Made by a program: the position numbers and the translations under genes. Positions 1 to 6,590 of a stretch of 64,000 nucleotides of DNA are shown here, one piece after another; the first letter of the stretch is position 1, and each line of letters opens with the position of its first letter. The notes under the pieces were generated by a model. It saw only the letters and a program-made list of their open reading frames with translations, was not told the DNA's origin and ran no database searches. The DNA comes from Treponema sp. OMZ 798 (GTDB lineage Bacteria > Spirochaetota > Spirochaetia > Treponematales > Treponemataceae): the NCBI RefSeq assembly GCF_024181385.1, contig NZ_CP051305.1:2728001-2792000 (forward strand). The letters are read 5' to 3'.

Positions 1-72
1 TTATATCATAATTGAAAACTTTTTACTAGAGTGCTTTTATTAAATAATTTTTTATATATCGGAACAATATTC

Positions 73-112
73 TTGACAAAAAAGTTAAAAATGATAACAT
101 AACTTTGTTATG
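73..112 (+). promoter_or_regulatory. Promoter and operator of the TetR gene
   Basis: A TTGACA box lies at 73-78 and TAACAT at 95-100 (16-bp spacer). A perfect dyad CATAAC-TTT-GTTATG at 98-112 overlaps the -10 and the ATG at 110. The same CATAAC-N3-GTTATG core recurs at the promoter of the ABC genes (861-875), so this is probably the autoregulatory operator of the TetR protein. With this -10 the transcript would begin about 3 nt before, or at, the start codon. Binding is inferred. Confidence 0.75.
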
Positions 113-793
113 GAAAAAGATGTTAAATCTTCAAAAAAAAACGATTTAAAAGATAAAAGCATAAAAGCTCCGATATCATCCAAAGAAAATATTCTAAAAT
201 ATGCCGCTAAAGAATTTTTAAAAAAGGGCTGGGAAAAGAGCAATATCAGGGATATTGCAAAAAAAGCAGGCCTCACGACCGGGGCGGTTTATTTTCATTT
301 TAAAAATAAAGAAGCCTTATTCGATGCCTTAGTAAAAGATACATATTTTGAGCTTTTGAAAAAACAAAAACTTATGTACGAAAAACATTTTGCTATTCCC
401 ATTACAGAAAAAGAAAAACGGAGAGTCGTACGCTTGGAAGGCCGGAAAGAAATGCTTGAATATGCGTACCGGAACTTTGAAGCAATGAAGCTGCTTTTAT
501 GTTCAGGGAAAGGAACAAAATATGAAGACTTGTTCGATAAAATGATGAATGCCGTGTATGAGGCTGATCGCAAAGCATATGAAGAATACGGTATGCTGCA
601 AGGCCGGCCCCATGTTGATATTGAACTTTTCAACACTATCGATAGATCTTTTTGGGAATGCCTTTTCCGCACAATAAAGATGGATACTCCATACGAAAAG
701 GCTCAGCGATATGTTTTGATTCTGGACGATTTTTATGAGGCCGGATGGCAAAAAATTTGCTATGACCCCGCCGAAAGTTACGCTCTTGAATAA
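110..793 (+). CDS. TetR/AcrR family transcriptional regulator
   Basis: This is a 227-residue repressor of the TetR family. A lysine-rich N-terminal tail of about 25 residues precedes a typical TetR DNA-binding domain (about 25-75) with the helix-turn-helix NIRDIAKKAGLTTGAVYFHF. The C-terminal ligand domain (about 80-225) is variable, as expected. No other ATG fits before residue 90, and no Shine-Dalgarno sequence is possible in the short leader, so the ATG at 110 is the likely start on a leaderless or nearly leaderless mRNA. It sits upstream of two ABC half-transporters, and the same palindrome occurs at both promoters, so it probably represses itself and the exporter and responds to an exporter substrate. 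The ligand is unknown. Confidence 0.9.
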   Translation: MEKDVKSSKKNDLKDKSIKAPISSKENILKYAAKEFLKKGWEKSNIRDIAKKAGLTTGAVYFHFKNKEALFDALVKDTYFELLKKQKLMYEKHFAIPITEKEKRRVVRLEGRKEMLEYAYRNFEAMKLLLCSGKGTKYEDLFDKMMNAVYEADRKAYEEYGMLQGRPHVDIELFNTIDRSFWECLFRTIKMDTPYEKAQRYVLILDDFYEAGWQKICYDPAESYALE

Positions 794-834
794 CCGCACA
801 CCACGAATTCATCTTCTTTTTATTTAATTTGCTA

Positions 835-879
835 TTGACAAAATTGTAATAAACTACTAACATAACAAAGTTATGTTAG
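835..879 (+). promoter_or_regulatory. Promoter and 23-bp operator of the ABC exporter operon
   Basis: TTGACA at 835-840 is followed, 17 bp later, by TAACAT at 858-863. A perfect inverted repeat with 10-bp arms (857-866 and 870-879, spacer AAA) covers the -10 region. Its core CATAAC-N3-GTTATG is the same as in the dyad at 98-112 over the TetR start codon. The position predicts repression by steric blocking. Binding by the upstream TetR protein is inferred. Confidence 0.8.
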
Positions 880-918
880 CTTGTGTTAATATCTTAATTT
901 CACAAGGAGAATAAATTT

Positions 919-2781
919 ATGAATGAAAAAGAAGAAAAAAAAGCGCCTAAAAAAGTGAAACAGCCAGGAGTTGTTACCCGCATTTTGGCTTATGCGGGTA
1001 AACACAAGCCTTTGATCTATTTGTCGCTTTTTTGTTCGGCGCTAAGCACAATTGCGCTTCTTATTCCGTATGCGCTGGTTTTTTATGTAATGCGCGATAT
1101 CATTTCGGCATATATGGCAGGGACTGCGGTAGACCTTGAGCAGATGATGGTTTATGGAGGAACCGCTTTAGCAGCTGCTGCAGTGGGCTTCCTCCTTTAT
1201 TTTGCTGCTCTTATGTGTTCGCATATTACCGCATTCAATTTGATGGGAAATATGAATATGCTCTTAACGGACACCTTTGCAAGATTGCCGGTCGGCTGGC
1301 ATACGGCACACTCAAGCGGGGCAGTGCGCAAGGTTTTTGAAAAAAATGTCCATTCGCTTGAAGCCCTTATAGCGCATATGTTGCCCGATGTTGTGCAAAA
1401 TGCGGTAAGCCCCATTGCCGTTTTATTTTTAATGTTCTTTTTCGATTGGCGGTTCGGGCTTATTTCGTTTTTGCCATTGGTTATCGCTTTTGTTCTGCAA
1501 GGTGTGTTTATGGCAAAGGGGCAAAAAAGCGGCTTTATGGAAAACTACGAAAATGCCCTTGAAAAAATGAACAGTGCAGGAACCGAATATATCCGCGGCA
1601 TTTCAGTCGTAAAAACATTTAATCAATCAGTACACCGCTTCAAAGATTTTTATACTTCGATTATAAATTACCGAGATTATGTTTTAAAATATTCGATGAG
1701 CTGGGAAAACGGCTTTTCCATGTTCCTTGCGCTCTTAAAAACGGGCTTTGTGTTATTAGTGCCTGCCGCAATCATCTTTGCAGGAACGGCAGCTCAAGGC
1801 GAAGGATATACAGAATTTTTATACGGCTTTATTTTTTATCTTTCCCTTTCGCCGGTTATGCTCAACATGATGATAAAAATAATATACGGCTCAAGTTTGA
1901 ATATGCAGGGAGGAGATGCGCTTAACCGTATCGAAGCGATTTTAAGTGAAAAAGCGGCGCCCGAACCGGAAAAGTCTATTATGCCGCAAAGGTTTGACAT
2001 CGCATTTAAAGACGTTGTGTTTTCATATCAGGATGCAGAAAAAAAGGCGGGCGCGGAAGAGAAAACCGCAGGCTCTTTTAAGAAGGCTATCAACGGCATA
2101 TCGCTGAATCTTAGCGAACATTCGCTTACTGCTCTTGTCGGCCCTTCAGGCGGCGGAAAGACAACCCTCGTCAATTTGCTCGGACGCTTTTGGGAGCTTG
2201 ATTCGGGGGAAATTACTATCGGCGGCGTAAACATCAAGGACATCAAAACCGACGACCTTATGCATCTTGTCAGCTTTGTGTTTCAGGAAAACAAGCTCTT
2301 TAAAGAAAGTATTTTTGAAAATATCCGCTACGGCAAAAAGGATGCAACGCGCGAAGAAGTGCTTGCAGTGCTCGAAAAGGCTGAATGTATGGACATTATC
2401 GAAAAGCTTCCGAACGGCATAGACACCGTGTACGGCACCAAGGGCACCTATGTTTCAGGCGGAGAGGCTCAGCGGCTTGCCGTTGCCCGCTCTCTTTTGC
2501 AGGACGCTCCGATTGTCGTGCTCGACGAGGCGACCAGCTTTGCCGATGCCGAAAACGAACATAAAATCAAAAAAACATTCAGTCAGCTGCTTACAAACAA
2601 AACCGTCATCATGATTGCTCACCGGCTTTCTTCTGTCGTAAATGCAGATAAAATCTGCGTCATCAATAACGGCAAGGTTGAAGAAATTGGAACGCATGCA
2701 GAGCTTTCGGCAAAGGGCGGCTTGTACAGCAAGATGTGGAACAACTTCCAATCGGGTATCAGCTGGAAACTGAATGCTTAG
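919..2781 (+). CDS. ABC transporter, fused permease/ATPase (first half)
   Basis: A 620-residue half-transporter with an N-terminal transmembrane domain of exporter type (about 30-330) and a C-terminal nucleotide-binding domain (about 350-620). The Walker A motif GPSGGGKTT is at about residues 408-416, the signature VSGGE at about 512, and the Walker B IVVLDEAT at about 532. The D-loop is unusual (SFAD in place of SALD), which may make one composite ATP site weak, as in heterodimeric exporters. A strong ribosome site (AAGGAG) precedes the ATG. The next gene is a second half-transporter 30 bp downstream, so the two likely form a heterodimer. The TetR regulator and shared operator suggest efflux of a toxic or signalling compound. 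The substrate cannot be told. Confidence 0.9.
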   Translation: MNEKEEKKAPKKVKQPGVVTRILAYAGKHKPLIYLSLFCSALSTIALLIPYALVFYVMRDIISAYMAGTAVDLEQMMVYGGTALAAAAVGFLLYFAALMCSHITAFNLMGNMNMLLTDTFARLPVGWHTAHSSGAVRKVFEKNVHSLEALIAHMLPDVVQNAVSPIAVLFLMFFFDWRFGLISFLPLVIAFVLQGVFMAKGQKSGFMENYENALEKMNSAGTEYIRGISVVKTFNQSVHRFKDFYTSIINYRDYVLKYSMSWENGFSMFLALLKTGFVLLVPAAIIFAGTAAQGEGYTEFLYGFIFYLSLSPVMLNMMIKIIYGSSLNMQGGDALNRIEAILSEKAAPEPEKSIMPQRFDIAFKDVVFSYQDAEKKAGAEEKTAGSFKKAINGISLNLSEHSLTALVGPSGGGKTTLVNLLGRFWELDSGEITIGGVNIKDIKTDDLMHLVSFVFQENKLFKESIFENIRYGKKDATREEVLAVLEKAECMDIIEKLPNGIDTVYGTKGTYVSGGEAQRLAVARSLLQDAPIVVLDEATSFADAENEHKIKKTFSQLLTNKTVIMIAHRLSSVVNADKICVINNGKVEEIGTHAELSAKGGLYSKMWNNFQSGISWKLNA

Positions 2782-2811
2782 GGTAATTATAAATTTTTAT
2801 AGGGAGAAGTT

Positions 2812-4551
2812 ATGTTAAAGGATTATTTTGCTTTATCGGACAAGGGAGCACGGGATTTAAATAAGGCATCCGCTCTTGCGACCTTTGGAAATTTGTTTTT
2901 GATTGTACCGCTCGGTCTTTCATTTTATGCTTTGCAGGAACTTTTAAAACCGCTTCAAGGAGAAACTACTGCGCCTCTTAATCCGTGGCTGTTTGCGGGT
3001 TTGTCTTTACTCATTATTCTTGTGCTGTTCTTAATTGAAAAACTCAAGTACCGCAAAACATTTAATACTTGTTATGAAGAGTCGGCAAATGTGCGTATCT
3101 CGCTTGCTGAAAGCATTCGAAAACTGCCGCTTTCATATTTCGGAAAAAAAGATTTATCCGATTTAACGGCAACGCTTTTAAATGATGTTACCACAATAGA
3201 ACACGCTATCGGGCATACGGGTGCCGACTTATTCGGAGCTATTGCTTCAATCATTATATCGGCCGCGATGCTCGCATTTTTCGATTGGCGCATGACCCTT
3301 ACGCTCTTTACCTGTTCTGCAATCGGTTTTTTTCTTGTCTATATGTCGCGTAAACAATCGCGCCGCTTCGGCGTTCAGATGAACAGTATCCTTTTCGGTA
3401 TTTACAATTCCATTCAGCAAATGCTTGACAATATTAAGGTACTCAAGTCTTCCGACAAAAAAGATGATTATGTGCAGGCGGTAAAAGACCGTATTGCATT
3501 TAGCACCAAGGAAGCGGTAAAAGCCGAATTGTTTACAGGCGTGGTTATGATAGGTTCGATTATCGTTGTGCGCTTCGGCTTCCCCCTTGTCATTGCGGTC
3601 GGTGCCGTTTTGTATGCGAAGGGAAGCCTGCCGCTTTTTACCTACCTTGTTTTCTTGCTGATTGCGGGAAGAATCTTTGAGCCGCTTACTGCAGTCTTTA
3701 TGATGCTCGGCGAATTCTTTTTTGCTCGTACGGCGGTAGAACGTCAGCTGGAAATCATAAACTATCCTAAGCAGGCGGGAAGCGAAACATTTAATCCTAA
3801 CGGCTACGATATTCAATACGACAACGTTTCGTTTTCGTATAATAATGATGCCGAGCGCGACACGGTAAGCAATATCAGCTTTACCGCCAAGCAGGGAGAA
3901 ATTACAGCACTTGTCGGACATTCGGGCTGCGGCAAATCCACGATTGCCCGCCTTGCAGCGCGCTTTTGGGATCTTGCTTCAGGCACGGTGCGCGTCGGAG
4001 GTATCGACGTTTCTACCATAGACCCTGAAACGCTTTTATCCGCTTTTTCGATTGTGTTTCAAGATGTCGTCCTCTTTAATGATACTGTGTACAACAATAT
4101 CCTTGTCGGAAATAAGGATGCAACAAGAGAGCAGGTACTTGCCGCTGCAAAGGCTGCGCGCTGTCATGATTTTATCGAAAAACTGCCGCAAGGCTATGAC
4201 ACGGTTATCGGCGAAAACGGCTACACCCTTTCAGGCGGAGAGAGGCAGAGGCTTTCCATTGCCCGCGCACTTTTAAAGGATGCACCCATCATTCTCCTTG
4301 ATGAAGCAACCGCAGCCCTCGATCCCGAAAATGAAACTCTCATTCAAGAGGCTTTGACAAAGCTTGTCGAAAACAAAACCGTTATCGTTATCGCTCATCG
4401 TTTGCGAACCATAGAAAATGCCGATAAGATAGTCGTTTTAAAAGAAGGCAAAATAGAAGAAATCGGTACACACGAGGAATTGATGAAAGGAAAGTCATCG
4501 TATCCGAGGATGTATACGTTACAGAAAGAAAGTGAAGCCTGGTCAGCATAG
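2812..4551 (+). CDS. ABC transporter, fused permease/ATPase (second half)
   Basis: A 579-residue half-transporter. The transmembrane domain spans about 15-310. The nucleotide-binding domain has Walker A GHSGCGKST at about 369-377, the canonical signature LSGGE at about 473, Walker B IILLDEAT at about 492 and a canonical D-loop (AALD). A GGGAG ribosome site lies just before the ATG. It is cotranscribed with the preceding half-transporter and its motifs are more canonical, consistent with a heterodimeric exporter with one stronger catalytic site. The stop codon touches the left arm of the palindromic element that follows. Confidence 0.9.
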   Translation: MLKDYFALSDKGARDLNKASALATFGNLFLIVPLGLSFYALQELLKPLQGETTAPLNPWLFAGLSLLIILVLFLIEKLKYRKTFNTCYEESANVRISLAESIRKLPLSYFGKKDLSDLTATLLNDVTTIEHAIGHTGADLFGAIASIIISAAMLAFFDWRMTLTLFTCSAIGFFLVYMSRKQSRRFGVQMNSILFGIYNSIQQMLDNIKVLKSSDKKDDYVQAVKDRIAFSTKEAVKAELFTGVVMIGSIIVVRFGFPLVIAVGAVLYAKGSLPLFTYLVFLLIAGRIFEPLTAVFMMLGEFFFARTAVERQLEIINYPKQAGSETFNPNGYDIQYDNVSFSYNNDAERDTVSNISFTAKQGEITALVGHSGCGKSTIARLAARFWDLASGTVRVGGIDVSTIDPETLLSAFSIVFQDVVLFNDTVYNNILVGNKDATREQVLAAAKAARCHDFIEKLPQGYDTVIGENGYTLSGGERQRLSIARALLKDAPIILLDEATAALDPENETLIQEALTKLVENKTVIVIAHRLRTIENADKIVVLKEGKIEEIGTHEELMKGKSSYPRMYTLQKESEAWSA

Positions 4552-4672
4552 GCTTTTAAATATGCGGGCGATTACGTTGTCGCTGCATAAAAATTAATCT
4601 TCGACGTGCAACAAGCACGCCTCCGGTTAATTTTTATTGGCTCCTAGTACTCACCTCGCCTATTTAAAAGCC
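4551..4672. repeat. Nested palindromic intergenic element (122 bp)
   Basis: Three inverted repeats are nested around one centre. The outermost arms are GGCTTTTAAATA (4551-4562) and TATTTAAAAGCC (4661-4672). The middle arms are ATAAAAATTAA (4587-4597) and TTAATTTTTAT (4627-4637). The inner hairpin is CGTGC-AACAA-GCACG (4605-4619). A short GGCGA/TCGCC pair falls between the outer and middle arms. The element begins at the last base of the ABC gene's stop codon. It could act as a bidirectional terminator, a REP-like palindrome or a MITE-like element. No second copy was noticed in this window. Confidence 0.7.
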
Positions 4673-4791
4673 GCGGGCAGTAGGGGTTGACTCTTTGTAC
4701 TTGGCCTTTAATCCCTAAATAATGGACTCAGCCATGGACTGAATATTTCCGGTGACGCTCCAATAAATAACAGCAATTTTTGATCATTCTA
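4673..4791. other. Intergenic spacer before the pyr promoter
   Basis: Together with the palindromic element and the pyr leader this fills the 430-bp gap between the ABC operon and pyrBI. No open reading frame with a ribosome site or RNA gene was recognised in this stretch. A short direct repeat (ATGGACT twice, around 4722-4742) is the only pattern noticed. Confidence 0.4.
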
Positions 4792-4820
4792 TTGACAGCT
4801 TTTTTATTTTTTGATAAAAT
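4792..4820 (+). promoter_or_regulatory. pyrBI promoter
   Basis: TTGACA (4792-4797), a 17-bp spacer and TAAAAT (4815-4820) form a near-consensus housekeeping promoter. Transcription would begin near 4827, about 155 nt before pyrBI, leaving room for the leader peptide and terminator described below. Confidence 0.8.
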
Positions 4821-4867
4821 CTTCATTAATGTGTGCGGTTGAGTCCGTATTTTCATGGAGGTGCAAG

Positions 4868-4924
4868 ATGATTTATTCCTTAATTACTATAAGTTGCAAA
4901 TTTTGCATCTCTCGTTTATTTTGA
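4868..4924 (+). CDS. pyrBI leader peptide, 18 residues (candidate)
   Basis: A short open reading frame encodes MIYSLITISCKFCISRLF. It begins at an ATG preceded by GGAGGTGCAAG, a good ribosome site. Its TGA (4922-4924) lies one base before the left arm of a perfect terminator stem (4926-4933). The codons show no bias to one amino acid, but the RNA is U-rich. This is the layout of the E. coli pyrBI leader, in which a ribosome close behind polymerase stalled for UTP prevents the terminator hairpin. A dyad TGCAAA-T-TTTGCA at 4895-4907 could help pausing. The role is inferred from position. Confidence 0.7.
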   Translation: MIYSLITISCKFCISRLF

Positions 4925-4925
4925 G

Positions 4926-4954
4926 AACATCGGTTTTTCCGATGTTTTTTTTTT
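4926..4954 (+). terminator. Attenuator (intrinsic terminator) in the pyrBI leader
   Basis: Perfect 8-bp arms AACATCGG (4926-4933) and CCGATGTT (4939-4946) enclose a TTTTT loop and run into an uninterrupted T tract to 4954. It stands between the leader peptide and pyrBI with no gene ending nearby, so its use must be conditional readthrough. Confidence 0.85.
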
Positions 4955-4982
4955 GCATTTTTGTTTTTAACAGGAGTTTAAA

Positions 4983-6590
4983 ATGGAAAACAAATTTATG
5001 GGGCGTTCATTGACGGTTATCGATGATTTATCAATCGATGAAAGAAAATACCTTTTTGACAAAACAAGGCGGCTAAAAAAAGCCATTCAAGAAGATGATC
5101 AAAAGGTTATGGATGAATTTAGAATTAACGACAAAGACTTCGGTATTTATGAAGTTTTTTTGGAGCCAAGCACCCGCACAAAGGAATCATTTAGAAATGC
5201 AGCTAAATTTCATCAAGTAAAATTAAGCGATCTTGCAGTAGAATCTTCATCTTTTAACAAGGGAGAAAGTTATGCCGACACCTTTAATACCCTTGCCGGT
5301 TATCAAAACAGCATCTTCATTGTCCGAAGCAAGGTAGAAGGGGTATGCCGCTGGCTTGAGGATGAGGCTCAGGCCTTTTATCAGCGAAACAACTTAAAAA
5401 GAAAGCCTGCCTTTATAAATGCCGGAGACGGAAAGCATGAGCACCCTACTCAGGAGCTCCTCGACGAATTTACCTTTATCGAAGATAACGACTGGTCATT
5501 TGACAGTATTCACATAGCCTTAGTCGGCGACCTCTATCACGGACGTACGGTTCATTCAAAGGCCGACGGACTCAAAATTTTTAAGTCTGTAAAAGTTGAC
5601 TTGATAGCTCCCTCTGAACTTGCTATGCCCGAGTACTACAAGGTAAGAATGAAGGAAAACGGATTTACTGTAAGGGAATTTTCGTCCATTGAGGAGTACC
5701 TTGAACAATCCGAGGTAGCTCTCATCTGGTATTTTACACGTCCCCAGCTTGAAAGAATGGGTGAGCAGGTTCTAAAGAAGCAAGACGAACTTCGCCGCTC
5801 CATTACTTTCCGAAAAGAATTTATCGAAAAACTTCCTGAAAAAACCCGCTTTTATCACCCCCTGCCAAGACACCGTGTCCATCCGACTATTCCCACCTTT
5901 TTAGATACAACACCTCTTAACGGTTGGGAAAGGCAGTCTATAAACGGAATGTATGTCAGAATGGTTCTTTTATCGATGATAGCAGGTAAAATAGGCAGCG
6001 ACTATACCGGACCTGAATTTAAGCATTGCTCACCTTTTGAAGAAGAGGATTATATTGTAGAAGTGCCTGTCACCAATGCGGGCGAAAGTAAGGTAGAAAC
6101 CTTTTCTGAGGGGGTTCGGCCTATACAAAACGGAATAGTTATTGACCATATTTGCCGCGGAGATAAGCCGTCCGTAATCAGGCATCACATGTCTAAGATA
6201 ATAAACGTTATGGGGCTTGAAGAGGGCCGAGGCGGAGAGTGGGTATCCACATCTACAAAGGATAAGGGTACCTTTAAGGGTATAATTTTCCGTCCGGGAG
6301 AGTACAATTTTTCAAGGGCAGACTTGAAGCGGTTGTCGGCCGTAGCTTCAAGCTGTACCCTTAATCTTATAAAAGACGGAAAGATTCAAGCAAAATACCG
6401 TACACATTTGCCGCCCCGAATTTACAATTTTGAAGATCTTATTTGTAAAAACGAGGCCTGTGTTTCTCATCCTGCGCAATCCGAAGGCGTTCCTGCTATC
6501 TTTTACCGCACTATAGACAATAGATATGCCTGCCAATACTGCGGAACAATCCACACCTTCAAAGAAATATGGGGTGAAAAAAAGGACTAA
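4983..6590 (+). CDS. pyrB: Aspartate carbamoyltransferase, fused catalytic and regulatory chains (PyrB-PyrI)
   Basis: A 535-residue enzyme that condenses carbamoyl phosphate with aspartate in pyrimidine synthesis. The catalytic part (about 1-345) shows the carbamoyl-phosphate loop STRT (63-66), HPTQ (154-157) and HPLPR (from H292). The C-terminal part (about 360-535) is a PyrI regulatory domain. Four cysteines, C488, C493, C517 and C520, have the same spacing (5, 24, 3) as the zinc site of E. coli PyrI. Such fusions are known from Thermotoga and some spirochaetes. A CAGGAG ribosome site precedes the ATG. The gene stands alone and is controlled by the upstream attenuator. Its stop interlocks by 4 nt with the convergent GGDEF/EAL gene. 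Confidence 0.95.
   Translation: MENKFMGRSLTVIDDLSIDERKYLFDKTRRLKKAIQEDDQKVMDEFRINDKDFGIYEVFLEPSTRTKESFRNAAKFHQVKLSDLAVESSSFNKGESYADTFNTLAGYQNSIFIVRSKVEGVCRWLEDEAQAFYQRNNLKRKPAFINAGDGKHEHPTQELLDEFTFIEDNDWSFDSIHIALVGDLYHGRTVHSKADGLKIFKSVKVDLIAPSELAMPEYYKVRMKENGFTVREFSSIEEYLEQSEVALIWYFTRPQLERMGEQVLKKQDELRRSITFRKEFIEKLPEKTRFYHPLPRHRVHPTIPTFLDTTPLNGWERQSINGMYVRMVLLSMIAGKIGSDYTGPEFKHCSPFEEEDYIVEVPVTNAGESKVETFSEGVRPIQNGIVIDHICRGDKPSVIRHHMSKIINVMGLEEGRGGEWVSTSTKDKGTFKGIIFRPGEYNFSRADLKRLSAVASSCTLNLIKDGKIQAKYRTHLPPRIYNFEDLICKNEACVSHPAQSEGVPAIFYRTIDNRYACQYCGTIHTFKEIWGEKKD

Noticed and set aside
3247-3921. 224-codon open frame on the minus strand
   Set aside because: It lies wholly inside the second ABC half-transporter, which has full family motifs in its own frame. 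The antisense protein is rich in basic and polar residues with no recognisable motif.
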